The notes below the pieces were generated by a model. The model ran no database searches. It had not been told where the DNA came from and was given only the letters and a program-made list of their open reading frames with translations. Made by a program: the position numbers and the translations under genes. 38,130 bases of DNA from Betaproteobacteria bacterium (GTDB lineage Bacteria; Pseudomonadota; Gammaproteobacteria; Burkholderiales; Casimicrobiaceae): positions 20,332 to 58,461 of the forward strand of contig VBCY01000024.1 in assembly GCA_005882995.1 (NCBI GenBank), written 5' to 3'. Of this stretch, positions 22,749-31,179 are shown piece by piece (the first letter of the stretch is position 1; the number at the start of each line of letters is the position of its first letter).

Positions 22749-23186
22749 CTATCCCGCCGCCGACACGGCGGCGCGCAGGGCGAGCAAATAGCTGTCGACA
22801 CCAAAACCCGAGATCTGTCCCAGGATGATCCCGGCGAAGACCGACTTGTGGCGAAATTCCTCGCGCGCATGGATGTTCGACATGTGCAGCTCGACAACCG
22901 GCACGGTAAGGATGGCGAGTGCGTCGCGGATGGCGTAGCTGTAGTGCGTCCAGGCGCCGGCGTTGATCAGCACGCCGTCGACTTTGTCCTTGTAGGCCTG
23001 ATGAATGCGCTGACACATCTCGCCTTCGCTGTCGGTCTGGAACACCGTCACCTCGACCCCCAGCTCCTTCGCGAGCGCTTGCAACTTGCCGTTGATCTGT
23101 TCCAGCGTGATCGTCCCGTACTGCTTGGGATCGCGCTTGCCGAACATGCTGTGGTTGACGCCGTGCAACATCAGGAACTTTTTCAT
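22749..23186 (-). CDS. aroQ: Type II 3-dehydroquinate dehydratase
   Basis: A 145-residue protein of the AroQ/QuiB family that interconverts 3-dehydroquinate and 3-dehydroshikimate. Motifs: LMLHGVNHSMFGKRDPKQYG (usual LNGPNLNLLG-REPxxYG, here with the Tyr at residue 23 but an altered loop), GVLINAGAWTHYSYAIRDAL, VELHMSNIHAREEFRHKSV. The length is normal. GGAG lies six bases before ATG 23186. Its placement with shikimate dehydrogenase, QuiC and a transporter points to a catabolic role in quinate/shikimate use. The gene follows the oxidoreductase gene by 12 nt, so both are probably on one transcript. Confidence 0.92.
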   Translation of the reverse strand: MKKFLMLHGVNHSMFGKRDPKQYGTITLEQINGKLQALAKELGVEVTVFQTDSEGEMCQRIHQAYKDKVDGVLINAGAWTHYSYAIRDALAILTVPVVELHMSNIHAREEFRHKSVFAGIILGQISGFGVDSYLLALRAAVSAAG

Positions 23187-23198
23187 GATGACTCCAAT

Positions 23199-24254
23199 TT
23201 AGTCAGTATCGACGTTGACGACTTTTCCGGTCTTGGCCGCTTCGACGATCGCGTCGGTGACGCGCAGATTCTGCAAGCCGTCGCGGCCACTGACTATCGG
23301 TGTGGCATCGCCGCGGATTACAGCGGCGAAATGCTCGATCTGCAGCGCGAGCGGGTCGGCGCGCTCGAGCGGAATGGTTTTTTCCTTGAAGGGCTTGTAC
23401 CACGAACGGTCTTCTTTCTTTTCGTAATACTTGAGGCGCATGGTCGGAACGCCTAGCGAGCCGTCGGTTCCCATCACCACGTACGCGTCTTCATCCGGAT
23501 AGGTCGCATAGTCCGTGTTTTCCTGCGAAGTCTGCTCCCAGCTCTTGGGCGACGCCACTGTGTCGGAGAGGAGGAACGTGCCCAACGCGCCATTTTCGAA
23601 GCGAAGCGTGATCGCCGCAGTGTCCTCCACCGCGAGTTTCCGCGTCGCGTTGGAAGTGAAGGCTTGCACGGCGACGATCTCACCCACCATCGCGCGCAGG
23701 TTGCCGACTTCGTGGATCATGTTGAGGAGAATCGGTCCGCCTCCCGCCACTGTGCGCCATTCATTGGGACCGTCGTAATAGCTCGCGGGCTTGTAAAAAA
23801 CCGCGCTGCCGACGACGGCCACGATCGGTCCCAGAATTCCCGACCGGATCGTTTCTACGGCTTTGTTCAGGATCGGGCTGTGCCGACGGTGGTGCCCCAC
23901 CAGCAGCCTGGCGTTGGCATGCTCGGCGCTTTCCACCAGGCGTTTGCCTTCCGCTAGCGTGTGCGCAATGGGCTTTTCGATGAGTACCGGGATGCCCGCG
24001 GCGATGCATTGCAGCGATTGCTCGACATGCATCGAGTTGGGTGTTGCCAGGACAATGCCGTCGGGACGATCCTTCGCAATCAGGGCGTCAAGCGTTTTGT
24101 AGATCGGAACCCCTTCCTTCCCGGCGACTTCCGTCGCTTTAGGCGAAGGGTCGACGATCGCCGATAGCCGAGCCGACTGGCTCCTTTGCGTTTCCTCGAT
24201 ATGGCGCAGCCCGATCAATCCGGCGCCCGCGATCGCAATTCGTAGCTTTGGCAT
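23199..24254 (-). CDS. Gfo/Idh/MocA family oxidoreductase
   Basis: A 351-residue NAD(P)-dependent oxidoreductase. Rossmann motif near residue 10 (IAIAGAGLIGLRHIEET), GIVLATPNSMHVEQS, and the family EKP signature at 93-95 (VLIEKPIAHTLAEGKRL); DEVGN-like segment NMIHEVGNLRAMVGEIV. Family members oxidise sugar- or cyclitol-like alcohols. In this locus a quinate, shikimate or related polyol substrate is plausible but not shown. ATG 24254 is chosen because AGGAG lies eight bases upstream; an earlier frame extends to 24308. It probably shares a transcript with aroQ. Confidence 0.88.
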   Translation of the reverse strand: MPKLRIAIAGAGLIGLRHIEETQRSQSARLSAIVDPSPKATEVAGKEGVPIYKTLDALIAKDRPDGIVLATPNSMHVEQSLQCIAAGIPVLIEKPIAHTLAEGKRLVESAEHANARLLVGHHRRHSPILNKAVETIRSGILGPIVAVVGSAVFYKPASYYDGPNEWRTVAGGGPILLNMIHEVGNLRAMVGEIVAVQAFTSNATRKLAVEDTAAITLRFENGALGTFLLSDTVASPKSWEQTSQENTDYATYPDEDAYVVMGTDGSLGVPTMRLKYYEKKEDRSWYKPFKEKTIPLERADPLALQIEHFAAVIRGDATPIVSGRDGLQNLRVTDAIVEAAKTGKVVNVDTD

Positions 24255-24336
24255 CGATGAAGCTCCTGGCAGTGAATCAGCGTAACGCCGCGATCGCGAT
24301 CTCGTCACCCAACCTAAAACCGCCGAGGAAGTGAAC

Positions 24337-25146
24337 TTACAGGGAGCGTAGCAACTGCCGCGTTTTCGCGAGCATCTGGCGAGTCCGTTCGACGGCAGGG
24401 ACGCTCTTTGACAGCGCCTCCATGGGTATTTCCAGGCTGAGCGGAAGATCGGCGGGCAGCGCCCGCAGGATGCCTTTGAGATCGAGGCCTCCGTCGCCGG
24501 GCATCAGCCTTTCTGCCCGAGCCTGGAACAGGAGCCCTTTGACGTCGGCCGGGCGCTCCGCGGGCGCATCGCACAGCTGCGCGTAGCGAAAGAGCGTTCG
24601 CGATACGCGGGGGATTTCGCCTGCGCTGCTGCCGCCGCGATCGAAATGAATGGGATCGATCAATACGCCGCCGTTTTCGTGCGCTGCCGCCTCGACGATA
24701 CGCACGCCCTTGGCGAAATTCTGGCAGTCGGTCCAGGGCATCGGTTCGAGATTGGCGCCGATGCCATAACCTTGCGCGAGCTCTCAGAAGGCCGCGAAAT
24801 TTACCGTGAGACGCGCTTCATCGGGATCGTTTCCGGCGATCAGCGCCTGTTTCGCGCCCAGGCGCGCGCCCGTCGCCAACGCCGCTTCGTAATCCGCGAC
24901 GGTGGTATCAGGTCGCAGGCGAAAAATCTCGATGTCCAGGACCCGCATCCCGCTTTGCTTCAAGCGGCGCTCGGTCTCGCGCACCAGAGGCGTCTCTCCG
25001 ATCATCGGGTGTTGCACTTCCTCAGCTATTGCGGGGATGAGCCGCAGGCCAACGCAGTCGAAGCCCGCGTCGACCGCGCACGACACCATGTCCGGCGGGG
25101 AGAGCTCCAGCACGGTCAATGCCGCCAGACCGATGGCGTGGGTCAT
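24337..25146 (-). pseudogene. TIM-barrel sugar phosphate isomerase/epimerase interrupted by an in-frame TGA
   Basis: Two minus-strand parts lie in the same frame, separated only by one TGA at 24786-24784. The N-terminal part (25146-24787) has THAIGLAALTVLELSPPDMV and GARLGAKQALIAGNDPDEA and ends VNFAAF. After the stop the frame continues ELAQGYGIGANLEPMPWTDC and runs to MLAKTRQLLRSL. Together they make a normal AP_endonuc_2/xylose-isomerase-like barrel of about 269 residues. Homologues commonly have a non-stop residue (often Cys) here, so a point mutation, sequencing error or recoding are the options. GAGGGA lies before ATG 25146. It is separated from the MFS gene by a terminator. Confidence 0.75.
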
Positions 25147-25164
25147 TGCCGGATCCCTCAATAG

Positions 25165-25205
25165 AAAAAACAACCGGGTCCCTGCGTTGGCAGGGAGACC
25201 CGGTT
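25165..25205 (-). terminator. Rho-independent terminator of the transporter operon
   Basis: A long stem: AACCGGGTCCCTGC (25172-25185) with GCAGGGAGACCCGGTT (25190-25205), one small mismatch/bulge, 4-base loop. On the minus strand it is followed by six T (A-run at 25165-25170). It ends the transcript that includes the MFS gene, 18 nt after its stop. Confidence 0.85.
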
Positions 25206-25222
25206 ACGCGTCGTTGCAAACC

Positions 25223-26626
25223 CTAGGCGGCCGCAGCAGCCACCGATTGCTCCCGCATCCGGTCGTATTCCGCTTTGGGAACGGGCACGGCATTCGGATT
25301 ACCGAGATCGTTCAAGTGGATCCGATATGTCTCGCGCGCGGTCCACGCAGCAATCGCCGAAATGCAAGTGATGCCGAAGGTGATCGCGCCGATGGTCATC
25401 GGGATGTTGGTCGCTCCGGGTGGCGCCACTGTGACGAACAGTGCAGGAAGAAGCGCGGTGACGAGCGTCCCGAGGTTCTGCGAAATCGCCATTCCCGAAA
25501 CTCTCGTGCGCGTCGGAAACATTTCGGGATAGAAGCTCGGGAAGATCGCGTTGTAGCCCTGATAGACCACGCCCCACATCAGCAGCGACATGGCGAAGGC
25601 CAGAGTCACGCTCTGGATGCTGATCGCGTAGAGGTAGCCGAAGGACAACAACCCCGATACCAGTGCGCCGACGATGATCAGCAGCCGGCGGCCGATCTTG
25701 TCCGCCAAGTTGCCGACGAACGGGATCACCAGCACGGCCACGATGTTGCCGACCACGGGGATCCAAAGGTAGACGTCGGTGTGAAAGCCGATCTTGTACC
25801 CGGGCTGCACCGCGTACGCCGCGCCGAATATGGTCGTGACGACTGGAATGACGTTCATCAGCGCCATGCAGATCACGCGAAGCATGTCCGCCCAATTGTC
25901 GCGGATAGCCTGGACGACCGGCGCCTTCGGAACCTCCTGGTGCTGACTTTCTTCGGCGAAGGCAGGCGTCTCATCGACCTTGCTGCGGATGATGTAGCCC
26001 GCGATGATGACGACGACGCTGAGCAGGAAGGGAACACGCCACCCCCAGCTCATGAACGACTCGGGCGACATGTAGTGCGCGAGCGGCAAAAACACCGCCG
26101 CGGCGAGGATCTGCCCGGCCTGCACGCCCTGCAGCGTAAAGCTTGCGAAGAATGCTCGCCGGCCGAACGGAGCGTGCTCCAGGATCATGGAGCTTGCGCC
26201 GGAAATCTCACCGGCGACCGCAAAGCCCTGGATCAGCCGCAGGACGACCAGCAGCAGCGGCGCCAACCAGCCGACCTGTTGATACGTCGGCAGAATCCCG
26301 ACAGCCATGGTCGAGAAACCCATGAGGAACATGCAGACGAGGAGCACGGTCTTGCGGCCGTGGGTGTCGCCCCAGTGACCCAGAAAGAATGCACCAATCG
26401 GACGAGCGACGTAGCCGACACCGTAGGTCGCCAACGAGGCGACGATGGCGACCGTCGGGTCCCCTTTGGGGAAGAAGATTTGCGGGAAAACCAGCGACGC
26501 TGCGGTCGCATAGATAAAGAAATCGTAGTACTCCAGCGCGGAGCCAATCCACCCGCTGGCGGTGGCCTTCCTGGTCTGGTGTGTACCGTGCGGCTCATGT
26601 TCCATGGAGCTGGCCGTAGTAGCCAT
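25223..26626 (-). CDS. MFS transporter, MHS family (shikimate/alpha-ketoglutarate permease type)
   Basis: A 467-residue protein with about 12 membrane helices. MHS-family features: GWIGSALEYYDFFIYATAAS in TM1, ARPIGAFFLGHWGDTHGRKT (the D-R-x-GR-K loop between TM2 and 3), and QGFAVAGEISGASSMILEHA. Members move small organic acids with protons (ShiA, KgtP, ProP). The locus context favours quinate, shikimate or protocatechuate as substrate. A soluble N-terminal start (MATTASSMEHEPHG) and an Ala-rich tail are normal. A strong terminator follows. Confidence 0.88.
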   Translation of the reverse strand: MATTASSMEHEPHGTHQTRKATASGWIGSALEYYDFFIYATAASLVFPQIFFPKGDPTVAIVASLATYGVGYVARPIGAFFLGHWGDTHGRKTVLLVCMFLMGFSTMAVGILPTYQQVGWLAPLLLVVLRLIQGFAVAGEISGASSMILEHAPFGRRAFFASFTLQGVQAGQILAAAVFLPLAHYMSPESFMSWGWRVPFLLSVVVIIAGYIIRSKVDETPAFAEESQHQEVPKAPVVQAIRDNWADMLRVICMALMNVIPVVTTIFGAAYAVQPGYKIGFHTDVYLWIPVVGNIVAVLVIPFVGNLADKIGRRLLIIVGALVSGLLSFGYLYAISIQSVTLAFAMSLLMWGVVYQGYNAIFPSFYPEMFPTRTRVSGMAISQNLGTLVTALLPALFVTVAPPGATNIPMTIGAITFGITCISAIAAWTARETYRIHLNDLGNPNAVPVPKAEYDRMREQSVAAAAA

Positions 26627-26644
26627 TGAGTCCTCCGATATCGG

Positions 26645-26767
26645 TTAATCGAGTGGGGTCTGCCGTGATGCCTGCGGCGATCTGCGGGCCGGTTTCTTTC
26701 GGTCCTGGCACCTGCTCGCAACTAATCTGTCCGCAACTATCTTCGATTCGTAAGGTGCTTCCGGCAT
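26645..26767 (-). CDS. Possible small ORF (40 aa) between dioxygenase and transporter
   Basis: On the minus strand AAGGAG stands six bases before ATG 26767. The frame encodes 40 residues (begins MPEAPYESKIVADRLVAS, ends RQTPLD) and stops 18 nt before the transporter start. It lies 28 nt after the dioxygenase stop, in operon-like spacing. It has no hydrophobic segment and no recognised domain. It may be a genuine small protein or the leftover 5' end of a deleted gene; the good ribosome binding site fits both. Confidence 0.35.
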   Translation of the reverse strand: MPEAPYESKIVADRLVASRCQDRKKPARRSPQASRQTPLD

Positions 26768-26795
26768 TGCGCTCTCCTTTGCAATAGGGGCGACG

Positions 26796-27434
26796 TCAAC
26801 GCAAATCCATCCGCTCGAGGACGACAGATACCGGCGGCTCCCCGGTCGCTTTGCCGGTGATCGGCGGCCGCGGAAGCTTGGCCTCCCCGGGCTCGATCAC
26901 GAACTGGTGATCCAGCGAGTACCAGGTCCCCTTGACGTCCGGGGCTGGCGCGGGTTCGTTGTCGTGACGAACGTAGTTGCCGATCAGCGCCCCGGTGACG
27001 CCGAATTGCGCGTCGGTCTCCAAATTGGGATCGTCGCCCGAATAGACCTGCGAGAACTGTGTCTTGAACCCAGGCTTGTAAATCAGGAAATGAATGTGCG
27101 CCGGGCGCATGTTGTGCCGGCCCTGTGCGCGCAGCAGCTCACCGACCGGACCATTGACCGGGATGGGATAGCCGGCGGGCTTGACGCTGCGAAAGCTGAT
27201 TCGACCATCCGGGCCGGTTTTGAATTTGCCGCGCAGGTTCATGTCGGCCTGCGTCGGATCCTGGTTTTCGTAGAGGCCTTCGGCGGAGGTGTTCCATACG
27301 TCGACCTCGGCATCCGCAACCGGCCGTCGTTGCAGGTCCTTGATGCTCATGATCTCCCGAAAACGCGGGTTGGGAGCGCGCTCGATCTCGCTCAATACCG
27401 ATGCGGTGACGTCTTCGTGTGTCTTGATGATCAT
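26796..27434 (-). CDS. Intradiol ring-cleavage dioxygenase with an apparent internal deletion
   Basis: A 212-residue protein of the catechol/hydroxyquinol 1,2-dioxygenase group. All candidate Fe(III) ligands are present: Tyr in SAEGLYENQDP, Tyr in VKPAGYPIPVNGPVG, and two His in GRHNMRPAHIHFL. Homologues usually have about 290-310 residues. Here the normal start (IIKTHEDVTASVLSEIERAP) is joined after REIMS directly to DLQRRPVADAEVDVW, so roughly 80-105 residues of the N-terminal helical (dimer) domain and first strands are missing, in frame. Activity is doubtful. It cleaves catecholic rings made from dehydroshikimate in this pathway. It is 15 nt after quiC. Confidence 0.8.
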   Translation of the reverse strand: MIIKTHEDVTASVLSEIERAPNPRFREIMSIKDLQRRPVADAEVDVWNTSAEGLYENQDPTQADMNLRGKFKTGPDGRISFRSVKPAGYPIPVNGPVGELLRAQGRHNMRPAHIHFLIYKPGFKTQFSQVYSGDDPNLETDAQFGVTGALIGNYVRHDNEPAPAPDVKGTWYSLDHQFVIEPGEAKLPRPPITGKATGEPPVSVVLERMDLR

Positions 27435-27449
27435 AGCGTTCCGCTACAC

Positions 27450-29321
27450 TCATTCCGTCGGAGCATGCTGCGCTTGCGACGCCATTCGCGCAGGCGCATT
27501 GAGCGCACCGTAGGCATCGTAGCTTCCGACGCGCTGCACGATCTCGAAAAAGAAGCGGTCAGCGAAGCTACGGCTGTAACTGTGAAAATATTCGCCGGCG
27601 GGTGATCGGTCATAGAGGATCCCAAGAGCGCGCATCCGCTCGACCTGTTCCTGATCGATGTCGAGCCGGGCGACCAGATCGTCGTAGTAATTGGGCGAGA
27701 TCGGCACAAACTCGACTCCAGCGACCCGCAGCTTCTCGATCGACGCGAAGATGTCGCCCGATGAGAGCGCGATGTGGTGCACGCCGCCGCCGCCGCCACT
27801 CGCGCTGATGGTACGCGCCGTGGTGGTTTTCTGGCTCGACGACACGTTGAGCACCAGGCGCACGCTGCGATCCTCGTTGGATACGCCGCAGCTTCGAATC
27901 AGGCCGAAGGGATCGGAGAGCTCGAGGCTCTCCCCCGGTTTCAATCCCAGAACCGCGCGGCAGAACAGAACCCAGGTATCGAGCTGATCGTGCGGGAGTC
28001 CCAGCGCGACATGGTCGATCCGCTGCAGTCCGGCACCCGGGCCATTCGCCGCATCGGCGCCCTCGAGATTGAAGTCGATATCGAACAGACCGTTCGCTCC
28101 CAGCGACTGCGGAACAAAGTGAATCACGCTGCCGTTGGGAGCGCGTATCCCGCAGATTTGCGCTTCATTGCGCCCGATCCGGCTGTCGAACCGGGAACAC
28201 TGCAAAGCGGTGCCGCGATTGAGCGCGCGCACCGGATCGTCAGTGCGCAGGGCCATGGCGCAAACCGAAGGACCATGCTCGCTAAAATAATTTCGAACGA
28301 AAGCATCCGCTTCGGCATTGAGGATCAGGTTGATGTCTCCCTGCCGATACAGCGTGACGCGTTTGGAGCGGTGCACGCCTGCCCGGGCGAAGCCAAGGCC
28401 TTCGAGCAGGCTCGCCAATGCCCTGTCGGACGCTGCGTCGACGGCGAATTCGATGAACGAAAAGCCCGACAGCACGGGGATTGCCGGAGGATCGAACAAC
28501 TCGATGCGATCGATCACGCGCGAACGCCTGGCGTCAGATTCTCCGTCGGCAGCTTCGAAGCGGCTGCGGACCTGTCCTTCGAGATAGAGCAATGAACGCA
28601 TGGCGTCGACGGCGGTACGCCGGTTAGGCGCTTCACGAAACAGGTCGTTGAAGACTTCGAGCGACATCGGGCCGGTATAACCCGCGCGCAGGACCTGCTC
28701 GAAGAAATTTTCCAGGTCGAATTGTCCCTGGCCGGGAAAGCTGCGGTAGTGACGCGCCCACTGCAGAACGTCCATGGCCAACAGCGGCGCATCGGCGAGC
28801 TGCATGAAGAAGATCTTGTCACCGGGCAGTTTTGCGATCCCGGATGGATCGTCGCGCAAGGAAAGCGTGTGGAAGCTGTCGAGGATCAAACCGAGATGAG
28901 GATGATTGGCGCGCTTGACGATGCTCCAGGCTTGCGACCAGAGGTTGACCAGTCGCCCCCAGGCAAGCGCTTCGAAGCCGATGCGCAAGTTGCGCTTGGC
29001 GGCGCGCTCGGCGAGCTCGTAGAGTTGCGCCGCCATACGCTCCTCATCGGCGATCACCTGGGGCGAAGTGTTCGAGCACACCAGCATGAGCTGCGCCGCA
29101 AGCGCGCCCATCACGTCGAACTTGCGTTCCGCACGATCCAGATTGCGCCGGAACAGCGGATCAGGGACGCCCTCGAAATCGCGAAACGGCTGATACAGCT
29201 CGCAGGTGAGCCCGAGGTCGGCAGATAGCGAGGCAACCTCGGCCGGCGAGCCGTTGAAATACAGGAGATCGTTTTCCTTCAAGGTGCCGCTCATGGAAAC
29301 GGTGGCGATCGACTTTCTCAT
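27450..29321 (-). CDS. quiC: 3-Dehydroshikimate dehydratase, QuiC-type (TIM barrel + HPPD-like domain)
   Basis: A 623-residue protein that converts 3-dehydroshikimate to protocatechuate. Residues 1-270 form an AP_endonuc_2-type TIM barrel with metal-ligand segments IGFEALAWGRLVNLW, GLILDSFHTLSL, KIFFMQLADAP, MSLEVFNDLF. Residues about 290-600 form a VOC/4-hydroxyphenylpyruvate-dioxygenase-like part (RIDHVALGLPHDQLDTW, VHHIALSSGDIF, DRFFFEIVQRVG). At the N-terminus SGTLKENDLLYFNGSP joins two parts that in homologues are separated by about 17 residues (the KLEAIAAAGFDGVEIFE-like strand-helix), so a small in-frame deletion is likely. ATG 29321 matches the family start; ATG 29339 is also possible. 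Confidence 0.85.
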   Translation of the reverse strand: MRKSIATVSMSGTLKENDLLYFNGSPAEVASLSADLGLTCELYQPFRDFEGVPDPLFRRNLDRAERKFDVMGALAAQLMLVCSNTSPQVIADEERMAAQLYELAERAAKRNLRIGFEALAWGRLVNLWSQAWSIVKRANHPHLGLILDSFHTLSLRDDPSGIAKLPGDKIFFMQLADAPLLAMDVLQWARHYRSFPGQGQFDLENFFEQVLRAGYTGPMSLEVFNDLFREAPNRRTAVDAMRSLLYLEGQVRSRFEAADGESDARRSRVIDRIELFDPPAIPVLSGFSFIEFAVDAASDRALASLLEGLGFARAGVHRSKRVTLYRQGDINLILNAEADAFVRNYFSEHGPSVCAMALRTDDPVRALNRGTALQCSRFDSRIGRNEAQICGIRAPNGSVIHFVPQSLGANGLFDIDFNLEGADAANGPGAGLQRIDHVALGLPHDQLDTWVLFCRAVLGLKPGESLELSDPFGLIRSCGVSNEDRSVRLVLNVSSSQKTTTARTISASGGGGGVHHIALSSGDIFASIEKLRVAGVEFVPISPNYYDDLVARLDIDQEQVERMRALGILYDRSPAGEYFHSYSRSFADRFFFEIVQRVGSYDAYGALNAPARMASQAQHAPTE

Positions 29322-29392
29322 GCTCTCAACATCGGCCATTCATGCTGCGGAAACAGTTTGTGCGACCGTGAGCATTCCAGTGCGGCATGCCT

Positions 29393-30169
29393 TCAGCGAT
29401 GCTTGAACGACGCTTTGCGCTTGCCGGTGAATGCCTGCATGCCCTCCTTCTGATCCTCCGTCGCGAACAGGGAGTGAAAAACCCGGCGCTCGAACAGAAT
29501 TCCCTCGGCGAGCGAGCTCTCGAACGCCCGGTTCACCGATTCCTTCGCCATCATCACCGCCTGCAGCGGATACTCACAGATCGTATTGGCGACCGCGAAT
29601 GCTTCGTCGAGGAGCTTCTCAGCGGGCACGACGCGCGACACCAGCCCTGCCCGTTCCGCCTCCTGCGCATCCATCATGCGGCCGGTAAGCACAAGATCCA
29701 TCGCCTTGCTCTTGCCTACCGCTCGCGGCAGCCGCTGGGTACCGCCGGCGCCGGGCATGATCCCGAGCTTGATTTCGGGCTGCCCGAACTTGGCATTTTC
29801 AGAGGCGATCACGATGTCGCACATCATCGCGAGCTCGCATCCTCCTCCCAACGCGAGACCGCCGACCGCCGCGATGACCGGCTTGCGCACCGTTCGCAAT
29901 CGTTCCCAGTTGCGGGTGATGAAGTCACTGCGGTAGACGTCCATGTATGAAGAGTCTTTCATCGCCGTCACGTCGGCACCGGCGGCGAAGGCCCTTTCAC
30001 ATCCGGCGATGACGATGGCACCGACGTTGTCATCGCCGTCGTATACCCCCAGCGCCGCGCCTAACTCGTTCATCAACGAGTCGTTCAGCGCGTTAAGCTG
30101 CTTGGGACGATTGAGCGTGATGACGCCGACCCGGCCGCGCACCTCGATGATGATGTTTTCGTAGCTCAT
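29393..30169 (-). CDS. Enoyl-CoA hydratase/isomerase (crotonase family)
   Basis: A 258-residue protein of normal length. Crotonase motifs: [36 protein letters not shown] (oxyanion-hole and acid region), [40 protein letters not shown] with the catalytic Glu pair, and [20 protein letters not shown]. It hydrates 2-enoyl-CoA. It is nearly identical in layout to short-chain EchA proteins, and its role within a quinate locus is unclear: possibly downstream aromatic degradation. ATG 30169 is chosen by family length; a TTG at 30193 would overlap the aroE stop. Confidence 0.9.
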   Translation of the reverse strand: MSYENIIIEVRGRVGVITLNRPKQLNALNDSLMNELGAALGVYDGDDNVGAIVIAGCERAFAAGADVTAMKDSSYMDVYRSDFITRNWERLRTVRKPVIAAVGGLALGGGCELAMMCDIVIASENAKFGQPEIKLGIMPGAGGTQRLPRAVGKSKAMDLVLTGRMMDAQEAERAGLVSRVVPAEKLLDEAFAVANTICEYPLQAVMMAKESVNRAFESSLAEGILFERRVFHSLFATEDQKEGMQAFTGKRKASFKHR

Positions 30170-30189
30170 GGGCACACTCGAAGTCGATT

Positions 30190-31023
30190 TCAATACTTGA
30201 TCGTGGAAACGGCACGCAGGTCCTCCGGCGTCGTGGTTCCGAAGCCGAAGAATTCAAGATACGCGGGGATCTGCTCGAACAGCATGTCGGTGCCGACCTG
30301 CACCTGGCATCCCTTTTCCTTCGCGGCCTTCAGAAAGGGAGTGTATTCCGCCTTCATCACCACTTCGCCTACAAAGGTGCTCGGCGAAACCCGGGTCACG
30401 TCGATCGGCAGCGGGTCTCCCTCCTTCATGCCGAGCGGTGTGGCGTTGACAACGACATCGTAGCCGGTCGGGTCGGCAGATCCGGTCTTTACATCGAGAT
30501 CGGGATAGTTTTCCTTCAATCTCGCGCCCAGTGCTTCGGCCGCAGACGTGCTGGCGTCGAAGAGGCCGATGCGTGCGGTGCGCGCCGCAGCAAAGGACTC
30601 GGCAATCGCGCTTCCGACGCCGCCGCTGCCGACCACCAGCGCACTCGCGCCTTCGAGCTTGCGCCCCTTGCGCTCCACACCGCGCACGAAGCCTGCGCCG
30701 TCGAACATGTCGCCCAACAGGGACCCGTCCGGGCGGCGCAGGATGGCGTTGCATGATCCCGCGACACGCACCGTCGGCGTGAGCTCGTCGAGCAACGCGA
30801 CGGTGGCGACCTTGTGCGGCATCGTCACCAGAGCGCCGCGAATGTTCGACAATCGGAAAAGCAGAGGCAGGAACTGCGAATAGTCCTCAGACTTGACTCC
30901 CATCGGCATCACCACGGCGTCGATCCCGGCCTTTTCGAACCACGGGTTGTAAATCATTGGCGCCTTGAAGGCTTCGGTGGGATAGCCGAGATGCGCAATC
31001 AAAGTCGTCTTGCCGCTGATCAT
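30190..31023 (-). CDS. aroE: Shikimate (quinate) dehydrogenase
   Basis: A 277-residue shikimate dehydrogenase-like enzyme: substrate residues Lys71 (GALVTMPHK) and Asp108 (GDMFDGAGF), Asn92 (GSCNAI), NAD(P) loop [17 protein letters not shown] near 131-147, and [14 protein letters not shown]. The usual SxS motif near the N-terminus is altered ([14 protein letters not shown] instead of G-x-P-I-x-H-S-x-S-P), which is typical of catabolic or quinate-type paralogs. CAGGAG lies seven bases before ATG 31023. It probably starts the catabolic transcript aroE-echA-quiC-dioxygenase-MFS. Confidence 0.88.
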   Translation of the reverse strand: MISGKTTLIAHLGYPTEAFKAPMIYNPWFEKAGIDAVVMPMGVKSEDYSQFLPLLFRLSNIRGALVTMPHKVATVALLDELTPTVRVAGSCNAILRRPDGSLLGDMFDGAGFVRGVERKGRKLEGASALVVGSGGVGSAIAESFAAARTARIGLFDASTSAAEALGARLKENYPDLDVKTGSADPTGYDVVVNATPLGMKEGDPLPIDVTRVSPSTFVGEVVMKAEYTPFLKAAKEKGCQVQVGTDMLFEQIPAYLEFFGFGTTTPEDLRAVSTIKY

Positions 31024-31179
31024 GTGCGTCTCCTGAGATATCCCGGTTGCGGCTTTTGGCGATGCATTGCAGGCGAGCGCGAAGGTCGCGATGCCAGAGG
31101 ACTTTCCGGCGATTGTCCCGCCGCGTTCATCTCTCAATCACCTATCCAAAGATAGCCCGGTTGCGGGTTACTGTCGATT

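Noticed and set aside
24784-24786. Selenocysteine codon in the TIM-barrel gene
   Set aside because: No convincing hairpin directly downstream and no known selenoprotein in this family; a nonsense mutation or sequence error is simpler.
24902-26629. Plus-strand ORF of 575 codons opposite the transporter
   Set aside because: Composition typical of an antisense frame of a GC-rich gene (Arg/Asp/His-rich); the minus strand has a clear MFS transporter.
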